64,000 bases of DNA, from the NCBI GenBank assembly GCA_024803745.1, contig JANJXV010000024.1:11919427-11983426 (forward strand), given 5' to 3'. Numbering within the stretch: position 1 is the stretch's first letter; the number at the start of each line of letters is the position of its first letter. The position numbers and the translations under genes are program-made. Under the pieces are notes generated by a model. That model was given only the letters and a program-made list of their open reading frames with translations. It was not told the DNA's origin and made no database searches. Shown in pieces: positions 33,119 to 45,406 of the stretch. Origin of the DNA: Megascapheus bottae (lineage: Eukaryota; Chordata; Mammalia; Rodentia; Geomyidae).

Positions 33119-33672
33119 GGACATCTGCTCAGCCATGTTCATCTCTTCACTATTCACAATAGCCAAGTGATGGAAACAACCTAGATGCCCTACTACAGAT
33201 GAATGGATACAAAAATTGTGGTATATATATACAATGGAATTCTACATAGCCAACAGACAAGATAAAATATTGGCATTTGCTGGGAAGTGGATGAAACTAG
33301 ATCGAATCATGTTGAGTGAGATAAGTCAAGAACAAAGGAACAAAAGGTGCATGGTATTCTTAATATGTGGATACTAGATGCAAACAGTACAAGAGTGATG
33401 ACTCAATATTTGGGTACCCAAGGTTATAGACATGGTATTGAAGATATAAACATAACTACATAGACAAAAAAAAATCTATGACGGGTTATAAACTCTATAG
33501 ACATAATATTTTATTATATAGATTAATATGTATCTATGACATATAAAACCTCTGCTTAATTTTAATTATGTTCTAAAATCTATGTGCCAGTGATTCCCTT
33601 CTTGAATACTTGTTTGTTAAACGTGACATTTGAAATATGATGTAAAAATCAGTGTTAATAAAATCTAAAAAA
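33119..33672 (+). repeat. L1 3' end, subfamily B
   Basis: It follows directly on the previous L1 tail. It shares the ORF2 end and 3'UTR with the large L1 at 49480-50009 ('aatcatgttgagtgagataagtcaagaacaaagg') and ends in an A-rich tail. Confidence 0.85.
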
Positions 33673-33884
33673 AGAAATAAAATTATGGATTCCAAAAAAA
33701 TTAAATTTAATGAATGAAAAAATAAATAAAAGAAGAACTATAATAGTTGTAATGCTTAGGAAGAGACTATTTTCCAATTTCTAGTGAAGACACACTATTC
33801 CATTTTAAAATTTGATTTCATACTAGTTTTCACACTATTAACCAACTTATTATATATTCCTTTGTAGTGAAACTCAGATTGGAA

Positions 33885-34010
33885 ATGTCTTGTTATTATA
33901 AAGGTGATGTACAGAGGAGTTACAGTTATATGTCAGGTAAAGAGTACATTTCTTTAACTCTGTCACTCCTTCCTTCATTCTCTCCTACTTTTTCCCTCCA
34001 GTCCAAACTC
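33885..34010 (-). repeat. L1 3'UTR fragment, subfamily A (antisense)
   Basis: 'ttattataaaggtgatgtacagaggagttacag' is the reverse complement of the 33110 tail. Confidence 0.65.
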
Positions 34011-34494
34011 AGATTTTTATAGAAGACAGTGGCTCTTATTTGAATTATTTTTGGAACAGACTTCAACAAAGTTGAACTAACTTATTGTCAAGAAAATATA
34101 TTCAAAGGGGGTTTATACTGTATGATCCATTTATAGAGTTTCCTGGGAATGACAAAACTGCAGAAGGGGACAGATTGCTAAGGGCAGAGATGGAAGAAAG
34201 GGTCTATAGCTGTCAGAAGAGCAGGAGGAAGAGCTATCATGGTAGACTTCTGTATCCTGGCTGTGGAGGTCCCAGGAATCACATGTGTGACAAGACTTCA
34301 TAAAATTAAATGCATGTACACACACAGGCACATACACAGAAACATACAAAATGACTGCATGTGAATCTGGCAAAAATCTATGTAAGGCAGATAGATGGAT
34401 TGCATCAGCGTCAATATTCTGGTTGTGATATTATGACATATAATCATTAGGTGAAGGATATAAAAGACCTCTGTTACTTTGTTTGTGTGTAGGG

Positions 34495-34736
34495 GGCTGG
34501 GAGTGGTAAGTAGAGCTCAAACTCAGGGCCTGGATGCTGTTCCTTAGCTTTTTTCACTCAAAGCTGATGTTCTACTACTTAAGCTACACCTCCAATTCCA
34601 GCTTTTTGCTGCTGACTTTGGGGATAAGAGTCTCCCTGAGTTTCTTGACTGGACAGGCAGGCTTCAAACTGTGATCCTTGGATTTCGGCCTCTTAAGTAG
34701 GAGGATTATAGGCCTGAGTTACCAGTGCCTGGCTGG
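34495..34736 (-). repeat. 7SL-like/Geo SINE (antisense)
   Basis: The reverse-complement head is at the high end and the Geo half at the low end. It is moderately diverged. Confidence 0.82.
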
Positions 34737-34762
34737 AAAGCATTGTTTTATGTTTGGGTTTT

Positions 34763-34958
34763 CTTTTTTTTTTTGCCAGACCTTGGGCTTGAACTCATGG
34801 CATGGACACTGTCTTTGAGATTTTTTTTTCTCTAGGCTAGTGCTCTACAACAGCACCACTCCCAGCTTTTCTGTGTATGTGGTACCAAGGAATCAAAACC
34901 AGGGCTTTGTGCATGCTAGGCAAGCACTGTACCACTAGGCCACACTCCCTGTCCAGCA
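34763..34958 (-). repeat. IDL-Geo SINE (antisense)
   Basis: It lies within 30 bp of the preceding SINE. Box B is mutated ('gaatcaaaacc' on the plus strand). Confidence 0.88.
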
Positions 34959-35486
34959 TTTATTCTTAGCAGAGGTAAGAAACAGACACTAATTTATAAA
35001 GCTAAGGAGAGTTCAGGGGCATCACTTGGTGATACTAAATGTCTCTATTTTACTCAAAATGGCTAAAGGACTTGATTGAGAATTTAAAACACCCCAGGGA
35101 CTAGACGAAATCCCTGCCTTTGCAATTTTTAAATTGTTATAAGAGTCTGAGATTTTCAAACATTTCAGAATATGTCCCAAATCACAGGACAAAGATTACC
35201 CAAGAAAAAATGAAGAGTGGCCAGGACAGTCCTCTCAGGTCACAAGGACCAGCCCTGCTGACAGCCCTCCATAGCTTTGGGCCTCATTAGCTGCTCCCTG
35301 ACCTAGTCTGAGGGACCCAGCTCCACGGGCAAAGGGGAGCCAAGCAGAAGGCAGGAAGCAGAACCAGAATCAGATCACAGCTAGAAAAGCCTGATTATTG
35401 TAAACACTCCAATGGGGACACTAAAAATTCCCTCTCTTACATCCAGGGAGTGAAAGGATGGTATTAAAAATTTTTTGTAAAAATCC

Positions 35487-35672
35487 AGGGCCAGGAGCAT
35501 AGCCTACTAGGATGCTTGCCTAGCATGTGCAAAGGCCTGGGTTTGATTCCTTAGTATCACATACACGGGAAAAGCAGAAAGTGGTCCTATGGCTCAAATG
35601 GTAAAGTGCTAGCCTTGAAAAAGCTCTAGGACAGTGCCTAGGCCCTGAGCTCAAGCCCTGGGACTGGAAAAA
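35487..35672 (+). repeat. IDL-Geo SINE
   Basis: Complete dimer with a mixed A/CA tail. Confidence 0.9.
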
Positions 35673-35697
35673 AAAAAACAAACAAAACACCGTTTAA

Positions 35698-35935
35698 GTC
35701 AGAAACCCACTGGTGACTCAGACCTGTAATCCTAGCTACTCAGGAAGCTAAGATCTGAGTATTGTGGTTTCAAGTCAGCCTGGGCACTCTTACCCTGAGG
35801 CTCTTATCTCCAATTAATAACCAGAAAACTAGAAGTGGAGCTGTGGCTCAAAATGGTAGATTATTTCTCTTGAGCTAAAAAGCTCAGGGACAGTGTCCAG
35901 GCCCTAAGTTCAAGTCCCACAAAGGACAGTAAAAA
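35698..35935 (+). repeat. 7SL-like/Geo SINE
   Basis: Complete dimer about 25 bp after the previous one, with the head 'actcagacctgtaatcctagctactcaggaag'. Confidence 0.9.
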
Positions 35936-35939
35936 TTAA

Positions 35940-37180
35940 GAAGTTCCTTCAAGTTACAGAAATTGTATCTTTAACTCAAATGTGGATTTGTCCAGTACCT
36001 TACAATATAGTACATGCTCCATACCTATTTATAAAATTGCTGAGAACACAAGAGGGAAAGGTAGAGGGCGAGAAAAACAAATCAATGAATGTTTCCCTCG
36101 TGGCCAGATTGTAAACCTAAGATGAAGAAGGAAGGCGGTATTAGCACAATTAACTCTCTGGAATTTTTCCAGCTCTCTGATGATGATTTTTCTAATCTCT
36201 TGGTGGAGGGAATGTGGAGAAGCCTTCCTTTTTTCTCAGTGACCCTAGTGTCCTCCATCACACTGGGTGGGCAGGTCCTAGCAGCTGGCCATGAAACTGG
36301 CCATTGCCCACGGTTACCTTAGGCACTCATCCACAGGAGTACTGTGCCAAGCACTTTCCTACCAGCTGGCCTCCTTACAACCTCACATGGCACTTGGAGG
36401 GAGTGATTGTCATGGTGTTCATTCAGCACCTTTGAATGTCAGGGTGACATCACTATCCAGAGGTGGGCCTGGAGCCACCACCTCCCAGCTGCCCACCATG
36501 CAGAACACCACAGCAAGTCACCACCTCCTCCCTGCTCAGCGCATGATCAGTGCCTGCTGAGCCCTCTGGACAAACACCTGGCCTGGCTGGTCACAGAGAT
36601 TATGCCAAATCTTCTCTCAATCTGCATGTAGGTGGCACATGGAAAAAATCCACAGATCCCACTTTAAAAAGGACTCTGCCTTGTGGGCAAAGAAAAGTGG
36701 AGGAAGGAAAGAGGGATAAGAAATGATTCAGAAACAGCTGAACTTTGAAAAACAGAAGGACACTGCAGGAAAGTGCGTTTTTAAATGAAGCTGTGCCGAG
36801 GGACTGAAAAATTGCTTATGAACAGAGGACGTTGGTTCAGGGAGCGGTGAACTGACAGGGCAGAAGAAAAAAAAACTGCTGGGAAGACAGTTTGTTCACA
36901 GACAGAAGGAAACTGAGTACTCGGTGAATCACCAACTTATAGGCAGGCAGTGAGTTTCACAACTACTAAACTGTGGCCACTAAAGATGATGGATTCCAAG
37001 TACGACAGCCACTAAGTAGTATGCTTTGAAACCGAATGTTAGGACTAAAAAAAATATTACAGGCACTAAATAGCACTGAAATTAAATACTTCCTTATACT
37101 AAATATTAGAGGCATTAAGCACTAGTCAACTAAACACTATAGATATGAAATATTACATACTCTTCCACAATTACTAAATT
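35940..37180. other. Non-repetitive intergenic DNA
   Basis: No exon or RNA gene was recognised. The short frames here have no familiar motif. Confidence 0.4.
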
Positions 37181-37184
37181 TTTA

Positions 37185-37385
37185 TTGAGTGGGGATGGGG
37201 GGACTTGAACTCAGGGCCTTGTTACTCCTGTTTAGCTTTTTTGTGTAAGGCTGGTAGTGCTCTGCCATTTGAGCCATACCTCCACTCATGGCTTTGTGTT
37301 AACTGGAAATAAGAGCCTCACAAACTTTTCTGCATAGGCTGGTTTCAAATACAAATCTCATATCTCAGCCTCCCAAGTAGCTAGG
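37185..37385 (-). repeat. 7SL-like/Geo SINE (antisense), diverged
   Basis: The high end reads 'ctcagcctcccaagtagctaggca', and then the element is cut short. Confidence 0.75.
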
Positions 37386-37435
37386 CATAAGAGCCTCTGT
37401 AGGCTCATGAGCCCTGAGTTCAAGACAGGTTGGTG

Positions 37436-37436
<1 letters not shown>

Positions 37437-37482
<46 letters not shown>
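37437..37482 (+). repeat. (CA)n microsatellite
   Basis: About 22 uninterrupted CA units follow a short Geo-like string ('gccctgagttcaag'). Confidence 0.98.
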
Positions 37483-37485
<3 letters not shown>

Positions 37486-37533
37486 GTCTCGTCCCATTTA
37501 AATCTACCCCAATTCAAACAAATAGCAATGCAA

Positions 37534-37765
37534 GCCAGATGCCAGTAATTCACCCCATAATCCTAGCTATTCAGAAGGCTAAATTATGAGGATCTCATTT
37601 AGATGCCAACCATGGCAGACATATCTGAGAGACTCATCTCGAATCAGCTAGCAAAAAGCCAGAAATAGAGGAGTAGCTCAAGCAATAGAACACCAGCCTT
37701 GAGTGAAAAAGCTAAGGGAAAGTCTAAGGACCTAAGTTCAGGCCCAGCATTGACACAATAAATTT
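37534..37765 (+). repeat. 7SL-like/Geo SINE, diverged
   Basis: The head 'ccataatcctagctattcagaaggc' is followed by a Geo half reading 'gtagctcaagcaatagaacaccagcc'. Confidence 0.85.
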
Positions 37766-38007
37766 GAAAAATCACAGTCCTCATAAACCCTTAGAAAACA
37801 TTCCTCGTATGTCCCGAGTAAGCCCCTGGCTAGCTCAGGCTCAAGGACAGTGTATGAAATGCAGAACTCCTCTATTGGACAGAAGATGCATGAATACCTA
37901 CACCTAGTGGACAACACAGGTAGGGACAGCTGTGGTCATCGCACTGGTAAATGACCGGTTACCGGTCATAATGGGTCAGGAAAATTCCTCTTAAAAGTTC
38001 CATAAGG

Positions 38008-38240
38008 GCTACGTGCCCATGGCTCATGGCTGTAATCCCAGCAAGTCAGGAGGCTGAGATCTGAGGATGGTGGTTTGAAACCAGCCCAGGCAGGAAAGAT
38101 CATGAGCAGCTTATCTCCAATTAACCACACAAAATCCAGAAGTAGAAATGTGGCTCAAGGGTTAGCCTCTGAGCAAGAAAAGCTCAGAGATAGTGCCCAA
38201 GCCCTGAGTTTAAGCCCTAGGACTGGTATACATAAATAAG
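38008..38240 (+). repeat. 7SL-like/Geo SINE
   Basis: The head 'catggctgtaatcccagcaagtcaggaggctgag' is intact. The Geo half has lost a few bases after 'ggctcaagggttagcc'. Confidence 0.88.
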
Positions 38241-38624
38241 AAAAATAAAGAAAAAGGAATATCTCTGAATAGAAAGCATATAGAAGAACCTCTGGTCACC
38301 TTTAATCAGGAGACACAGATACCATGAAGGGGACCCCTTCAGGATGGAGACATTGATTTCTCAGAGGGAGTGCTAGATGCCCACAGGTGGGTCTTCGCCC
38401 AGCCCCCAAGAACTATTTCTCTCTTTGTAAAGAACAGTTCTGGAAGCGTACACAGCCCCCTTACCTCAGTCTGCCCTAACCCCCAAGGACAATTGCAGCT
38501 CTAGTTGCAGCTGCTTGGAAGTTTAACTTGTGTGTCCCCCACATCCCTGCTAAATCTATTCCCAAGCATCCTGTTCAATTAATTGCTCAAATATCTGGGG
38601 GTTTTCCAGGAATCTGATTTTTGT

Positions 38625-38858
38625 TTATTTAATTTTTTTGCCTTTGTGGGGTTTGAACTTGAGGCCTTGGTGCTGTTTCTGAGCTCTTTCCCTCAAGACT
38701 ACTTTGGGCCACAACATCACTTACGGTTTTCTAGTGGTTCCTTGAAGATAAGAGTCTCACAGACTTTCCTGCCTGGGCTGGCTTTGAACCTCAGTCCTCA
38801 GATCTCAGCCTCCTGTGTAGCTAGGATTACAAGCGTGAGCCACCAGTGCCTGGATTTT
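38625..38858 (-). repeat. 7SL-like/Geo SINE (antisense)
   Basis: Full dimer on the minus strand. The flanks 'caggaatctgatt' occur on both sides (near 38608 and 38860) and look like a target-site duplication. Confidence 0.88.
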
Positions 38859-39221
38859 CAGGAATCTGATTCCAAAAATCTGATTCCATGGAGCTCAACC
38901 CTAACAGAGCATGGAGAGGTGAAGGCAGCATCAGAGATGGAGCCAAGCTTCAGGCAAGCAAAAGGATTTGTGAGACTGCAGAGTGAGGAAGAGGTCTATG
39001 CCTTGCACTGAATGGGTGGCGTGAGAGGGGCAGGAAGTTGAGCTAAAAACAAGGGAACACTTAACCAGTCTGCCAATGTTAATAATCCTGACGTTGTCTC
39101 CCATGTCTATTGCTATTAATACAAAATCACAATATATGTCTTGATACCTAAATCCACAGCTCTGAGCATTTATTTTCAGGATAGATTTTGAGCAGAGGGA
39201 CATAAATTTAAAATATAACTA

Positions 39222-39780
39222 ACCAGCACTATTCACATTAGCCGAGCTATGGAATCAGTCTAACGTGCCATCAACTGATGACTAGACAAAGAAAATGTAT
39301 ACACAATGGCATATTCATTAGCAAAGAAGAATGAACTTATGTTCTCTACAGGAAAACAGAACTAGAGGTCATCACATTCATGGAAATTAGTCAGAGTAAT
39401 AGGACAAAGGTCATATGTTTTTTCATATGCAGACTCTAGAAACTTTTTTTTTTTTTTGCCAGTCCTGGGCTTGAGCTCAGGGCCTGAGCACTGTCCTTGG
39501 ACTTTCTCAAGGCTAGAGCTCAACCACTTGAGCCTCAGCACCACTTCCGGCTTTTTTCTATGTATGTGGTACCGAGGAATTGAACCCGGGTCTTCATGCA
39601 TGCTAGGCAAGCACTTTAACCACTAGGCCAAACTCCCAGCCCCTCTAGAAACTTTTTTAAACTGACATGAATATAAAAGGAAGGCTAGAGGATGAAGGGC
39701 GGGGGTTGTGAATATAATAAAATGTACTTTCTATTTCATATGCAAAAATAAACAGTGAACCCCATTTAAATTTTATCAAA
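39222..39780 (+). repeat. L1 3' fragment interrupted by a SINE
   Basis: ORF2-end text ('cagcactattcacattagccgagctatggaa') precedes the nested SINE, and a G-rich 3'UTR piece follows it. Confidence 0.75.
39450..39642 (-). mobile_element. IDL-Geo SINE with target-site duplication
   Basis: CTCTAGAAACTTTTTT is found at 39434-39449 and again at 39643-39658, bracketing an intact antisense dimer. The T-run makes the exact inner edge ambiguous. Confidence 0.92.
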
Positions 39781-39796
39781 AAGGAAGTGATAAGGC

Positions 39797-40030
39797 CCGG
39801 AGCCAGTGCTCACACCTGTAATCTTAGCTATGCAGGAGACTGAGTGAGGTGTGAGGATCAAGTTTCAAAGCCAGCCAAGGCAGAAAAGTTTGTGAAACTC
39901 TTATCTCCAATAAACTACTCAAAAAAAGTTGGAAGTGGAACTTTAGTGATGGAGCACTGGCCTTGAGCAAAAAAAGCTCAGGGACAGCACTCAGGCCCTG
40001 AATTCAAGTCCCAGAACTGGCACACAAAAG
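39797..40030 (+). repeat. 7SL-like/Geo SINE
   Basis: The left half is complete. The Geo half has a deletion ('ggaactttagtgatggagcac'). Confidence 0.88.
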
Positions 40031-40039
40031 GGAGTGCTA

Positions 40040-40605
40040 GAAAGATTGAGGGGATGATTTGATCAAAGGACATGTATGCATATATGCAAATATCACAATG
40101 AAACCTCTTTTACAATTAACGTGCTCTAATAAAAAAAAGAAAGAATGTAACTATTCTTGAGGCTATTAAAATGTTCCAAGGCCCTGTTTTATACTGCATT
40201 TACACTGCATTCTCCATCAGCCAAATTCCCTCAATTTACAAGAGGCCTGATTTAGGTAAGGTCATTGATTTAGCTGGAGAGTTAATTATTCATTTGAATT
40301 GGTTTGTGCAAAAGGCTCCAGAGAGCCCACAAGAATAAATTGAAAAGCTATTAGAACTAACAGGCGAATTCAATAAAGTGGTTGGATGCAAAATTCAATA
40401 GCTTCCTAGTCAACTAGCAATAACCAATTCAAAACTACAGTAGGGGTGAGTGGATGGAGGAGCAGAGAGCAACAATAACAAAAGTACCTCGAATTTGCTA
40501 TCCCAACAAGGGATAGAAAGGGGAAGCCTGAATCTTAAGACTTTTTTTTTTTTAGCTTGAAAAACCCATGAAATAATCAGATAGAAAACGCACTCATATT
40601 CCTTT
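40040..40605. other. Intergenic DNA without a gene
   Basis: It starts with a short L1-like A-rich end (40040-40145). The rest is non-repetitive. Confidence 0.35.
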
Positions 40606-40609
40606 TTTC

Positions 40610-40808
40610 TTTACTTTTTTTTTTCAGTCCTGGGCTTGGGCTCAGGGCCTGAGCACTGTCCTTGGGTTTTCTCAAGGCTAGAGCTCTTCCACTGGAGCCA
40701 CAGAACCACTTCTGGCTTTTTTTCTATGTATGTGGTACTGAGGAATGGAACCCGGGTCTTCGTGCATGCTAGGCAAGCACTCTACCACTAGGCCAAACTC
40801 CCAGCCCA
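40610..40808 (-). repeat. IDL-Geo SINE (antisense)
   Basis: Complete on the minus strand, with a T-run at the low end. TSD-like 'gcactcatattc' copies lie at about 40588 and 40809. Confidence 0.92.
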
Positions 40809-41123
40809 GCACTCATATTCTTAAGTGGGAAAATGGAATGTGTCCCAGTGAACGTGTACACTGAACACAGAGAAGACAGTTGTTTTGTCGTTATTAAGCA
40901 TCCCACAGCTATTCTGAAGTTTACTCCGAAGAATTACTTAGGCAAGAATAGTGACAAAAATATTGATGATAACGAGAATGAATTTTGCCTTTATCAGATT
41001 TCAAATATTCAATGAAGCTGAAATAATGAAAATAATACAGTCATGATTAAAGAATTGGTAAGCATATTCATGGATCTTCCTTTCCAGAGGAAATTAGTAC
41101 ATAGAATCTATAGAGTGCAACCA

Positions 41124-41345
41124 GGCACCAGTGGCTCACACCTGTAATTCTAGCTACTTGGAAGGCTGAGGTCCGAGGATTACAGTTGGAGATCAGCCTG
41201 GGTAGACAAATCTAACAGACTTTTATCTCCAGTTAACCAGTAAAAAGCTGACGTGTGGCTCACAGGATAGAGCACCATCACTGAGCAAATAAAGTAAGGG
41301 AATGCAATCCCGGCTCTGAGTTCAAGTCCCAGTACTGGCCCTTGC
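41124..41345 (+). repeat. 7SL-like/Geo SINE
   Basis: The head 'caggcaccagtggctcacacctgtaattctagctacttgg' is followed by a shortened Geo half. Confidence 0.88.
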
Positions 41346-41693
41346 ACACGCGTTCACACACATACACAGAACCTAGTGTCCCAGTGAAGATGGAGCAACA
41401 GACCAGTGAGAGGAGTAGTATTGTTTACTGAATGATATAAGAGATGGTCAGCAAATCACATTAACTACTACATAAATAAATTCTTGGTGGATGGTTATTG
41501 TGGGGTTGTTCTGTAGTCATCAATGTCATCCCCACCTCTTCAGCCAGAGGACAGATCAAGGCCTTATCCAGTGCCTCAGGCGGTGGATTTATTTGAAATA
41601 GGTGGAATTTATTTGAAGGTGGAATTAGTTATACTAAGATGAATCATCCTAGATCAAATGTAATGAGTGTCCTTTTAAAAAGAGCACGTGTGA

Positions 41694-42040
41694 ACTGGGC
41701 ATCATTGGCTCATGCCTAGAATCTTAGCTACTCAGGAGGTTGAGATCTGAGGCTCATGGTTCAAAGCCAGCCTGGGCAGAAAAGTCCATGAGATTCTTAT
41801 CTCCAATTAAACAGCAAAATGCCAGACATGCAGTAAAACCAAAGGAAGGTATTTTTAGGAAAGGAACATAAAGATGCAATGCCTATATGCATCTGATCAT
41901 ATTCAGTAATATTTATCAACATAAACTCCAGGGAAAAAAATCCAGAAGTGGAAATGTACCGTTAGTCGCAGAGAGCCAGCCGTGAGCAAAATATGCTAAG
42001 GAAGAGAGTGAGGCTCCAAGTTCTAGTACCAGCACACACA
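41694..42040 (+). repeat. 7SL-like/Geo SINE split by an L1-like insert
   Basis: The left half ends near 41830, and the Geo half resumes near 41940 ('tccagaagtggaaatgtacc'). The 100-base insert ending 'actccagggaaaaaaa' resembles the L1 segment near 32690-32750. Confidence 0.7.
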
Positions 42041-42044
42041 AAAT

Positions 42045-42525
42045 AACAGGACATGTGAAGAAAGAGATAGAAACTGGAGTTATCATTGTCTCGTTTATCC
42101 CTCTAGAAGCTGAAAGAGGGAAGGAAGAGTTCTTTTCTCACAGGTTTCAGAGAAAACATGGGCCTGCTCACAGCCAGACTTCTGGCCTCCAGAACTAGAA
42201 AATAATAAATTCCCATTTGCAGAATTTAGTTAATAGTTGACTTGGAAAACAAATACAAATGCATAACTTGGGGGTCATTTTAAAATTTCACAGGAAACAT
42301 AGGTGAAAAGTTGTGTACTTTCAAAAACAGTAAAGGTTTTATGCACATAAAAGCAATAAAAATGAAAATCAATACGTTTATATACCAAAAATGCATTTTA
42401 AAATAGCTTTATCAAAACTAAAAAGTCGATAGCAATGGGAGATTACAATTGTCACAAAATGGCACACAGCATCTATCTTTCATACACAAGGAGAGCTCTA
42501 AGACCCTAATAAAAAAATGGAGTAA
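42045..42525. other. AT-rich intergenic DNA without a gene
   Basis: Some L1-like wording appears ('aaaagtcgatagcaatggg'), but no assignable element and no open frame. Confidence 0.3.
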
Positions 42526-42529
42526 AGAA

Positions 42530-42760
42530 CACCTTCCAGCTCATGCCTGTAATCCTAACAACTCTGGACGCTGAGATCTGAGGATCACAGTTCAAAGCCA
42601 GCTGGGGCACAAAAGTCCATGAGACTCTTATCTCCAATTAACCACCAGAAAACCAGAAGTGGTACTGTGGCTTAGAGTGGTAAAACACTAGCCCTGAGCA
42701 AAAGGGCTCAGGGGCAGTGCCAAGGCCTCAACTTCAAGCCCCACAACCAACAAATAGATA
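42530..42760 (+). repeat. 7SL-like/Geo SINE
   Basis: A complete and fairly clean dimer with an A/T tail. Confidence 0.92.
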
Positions 42761-43130
42761 AATAAATAATAGACATTTCACAGAATATACTCATGCAAAC
42801 ATAAAAAAGTGCTCAACCTAATAGATTGTTTCCAATTATGAAAATAGAACAATGAAGCTTGCTGAAATTATTTTAGGAAGTTGAAAAGGAATAAGAAAGA
42901 GTGACAGGTGATAAGACTGATTAGAATATATTATTAAATGTATGGAAACAATATTTTAGTATAACTAAACTAAGAAAAAAATAGTATTCAACCTCATTAG
43001 TGATTGAATCCACAGAAATAAGAGGTAGCCTCTACTTTCAAATTAATACTTTATGTAACAATTCTTAAACCCTGATAAGGATGTAATAAAAATATAGTCT
43101 CACATGATACTGTTCAAGATATCATGTTCT

Positions 43131-43313
43131 GGCCGGGGAGTTTGGCCTACTGGTTAAAGTGCTTGCCTAGCATGCATGAAGACCCGGGTTCGATTCCTCG
43201 GTACCACATACATAGAAAAAAGCCGGAAGTGGTGCTGAGGCTCAAGTGGTAGAGCTCTAGCCTTGAGAAAGTCCAAGGACAGTGCTCAGGCACAGAGCTC
43301 AAGCCCAGGACTG

Positions 43314-43343
<30 letters not shown>
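43131..43343 (+). mobile_element. Young IDL-Geo SINE with 15-bp target-site duplication
   Basis: AAGATATCATGTTCT occurs at 43116-43130 and again at 43344-43358. The element ends in about 28 pure A. Box B (GGTTCGATTCC) is perfect and box A (TGGCCTACTGG) has one mismatch to TRGYNNARNNG, so the internal pol III promoter may still work. Confidence 0.95.
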
Positions 43344-43347
<4 letters not shown>

Positions 43348-43529
43348 TATCATGTTCTCCATTTTTAGAATGTAGTCTGATACTATATAGAGATTAAATA
43401 ATCCACAGTCTTAATTTAATAGTTGTCCTAAAAATCTACTTTATGGAAACTATTAGAATTTAGGCAAATATTTATCTGCTGAGATGTTTATCACTGCATT
43501 ATTTATAATAATTGTGTGTGTATTTTTAT

Positions 43530-43810
43530 TTTTTTTATTAAAAAATTTATTAACATTGATTTTTACATCATATTTTAAATGACAAGTTTAACAAACAAGT
43601 GTGTTCAAGAAGGAAATCTCTATTTACAATCACTGGCACTTAATATTTAGAACGTAATCAAAATTAGGCTAAGGGTTTGTATGTCATAGAAACATTAATT
43701 TATGAAATAAAACATTAGGTCTATAGAGTCACAAGTTTTTATGTCTATATAGTTATGTTTATATTTCCATTACCATGTCCATACCATTGGGCATGCAGAT
43801 ATATTTATAA
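43530..43810 (-). repeat. L1 3'UTR, subfamily B (antisense)
   Basis: 'ttaacattgatttttacatcatattttaaatgacaagtttaacaaacaag' is the reverse complement of the tail at 33600-33665 and 49930-49990. Confidence 0.85.
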
Positions 43811-43824
43811 TAATTTTTAAATGG

Positions 43825-44022
43825 AGGCTTGCATGATGTCTCATGCCTGTAATTTCAGCCACATAAGAGGTCCTAAGTAAGAAAATTGCAATCCAAAGCA
43901 AAACTAAGCCATACCTGAAAAATAACCTGAGCAAAAAATGGACTGGAGGTGTGGCTCAAATGGGAGAGCACCTGTCTAAAGAATGTGAGACCCTGAATTC
44001 AAATCCTAGTTTGAATTAAAAA
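43825..44022 (+). repeat. Diverged SINE, 7SL-like head with another tRNA-like tail
   Basis: The right half ('gaggtgtggctcaaatgggagagcacctgtctaaagaatgtgagaccctg') differs from Geo and resembles the short element at 29080-29145. Confidence 0.6.
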
Positions 44023-45406
44023 CAGTGTAGGGGGAGGTCAGAAGATGGCACCAAGACAACAGAGACCCAGCCTAGCTCTCTCCCACAAAAAGAAAGAACC
44101 AGGGAATCCCACAAGCAAACTACCTTAAGAAATCCACAACAACAAATTCAAGAAGCGGCAGAGAAGGACTCAAACCACAAAATAAATCCAGATATAGCTT
44201 ATATCCAACGTCCTCATAGAATCCAAAACGCAAGGAGCCCTCCCCCACCCCTCGCCAATGGCTCCAAGTCGAGAAAGACAAGGTGGAGGGCGCCGGGCTG
44301 GGAAGCGCCGGGCTGGGAAGCGCCGGGCTGGGAAGCCCCGAACTCCAGCAACGCCAGCAAAATGCAGGAACCAGCACAGACTGGTCGCAGGCAGCACAGA
44401 CGGTGGTGGAGACCAGAGGGGAAGCGAAGGACTCTCCAACACCACGGAGCAGCTCACATCTAACCCCATCAGTAAGTAGTCCAGCGGGTCCCCAAACCCA
44501 TCGGGAAAGCAGAGCTGGTGGCAAGCTACAGAACTTAACCCAGACCCCTCCACCCCGCCCGAGAAAGACTGGCAAGTGCAGGGGGCAAGGAATCCAGAAC
44601 CCTGTCCCTTCCCCCAGCATCCCCCTCCCCCAGGCCACTGACTGGAGACTGAGGGGTGCTGAGACCCTGCCTTCCAACAGCCGGTGGGGGTGTGCGGGAG
44701 TCTGCCAGCCAGCATCTGCCTGACCCAAACCTAAGCAGGGCACCCTCCTGCTGGGAGTCTCCAGCAAGACAGCACCAAGGAGCCCCACTGAGTCACAGAA
44801 AGACTCTCAGCCAAAGCGGCTGAAACACAGCAGGGACCTGAAGGGCAGACCAGCAGGGGCCGAGCTCACCCTCTGAGAGCCAGAAAGGCACAGCTCCGCC
44901 CTCAGAGCCCACTTCCTCAGCCGGGCCCTGTCCCTGGGAATAGGGCAGAAACCAGTCAGGCTGGTTTACCTGAGAGCTCCCAAAAAATCCCAAACCCCAG
45001 GCCCTTGGCTGGGCCCCACCCCTGGGAACAGGGCAGGGAAACTAGCCATCTGCCCGGCTAGCTGAAACTGAAATGCACATCTCCATCCTATGGCCCACTG
45101 TGGGGCCACTGGTTGGGCTGAGAGCTAGCCATGCAGCAGCACACAGCCTCTGGGAAAAGGCCAAACACCTGCAAAAGCTGCAAACTCTGACCTAGTCAGC
45201 AGCAGAACCAATTTGGCTGAGAACCACAGGTATACACAGATTCCCAGAACCACCAGTCCCAAGCCAAGTAAAGACCGCCACCTACCAACCACAGAGCCAA
45301 CCTACAACAACAGTCCTCGATGCCTCGGAAAGCGCAACGATGAATTACAACATACATAAATAATCAAAGCCCCACACAAAGCCCAAAAGGAAACAAGAGT
45401 GAAGGG

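Noticed and set aside
43131..43200. tRNA gene suggested by A and B boxes
   Set aside because: These are the internal pol III promoter elements of IDL-Geo SINEs. No cloverleaf with a complete acceptor stem was found.
44120..44788. A 222-codon antisense frame in the L1 5'UTR
   Set aside because: It lies antisense in the GC-rich L1 5'UTR, has no known domain, and its Pro/Ala-Leu-Pro runs come from the triple 15-bp repeat.
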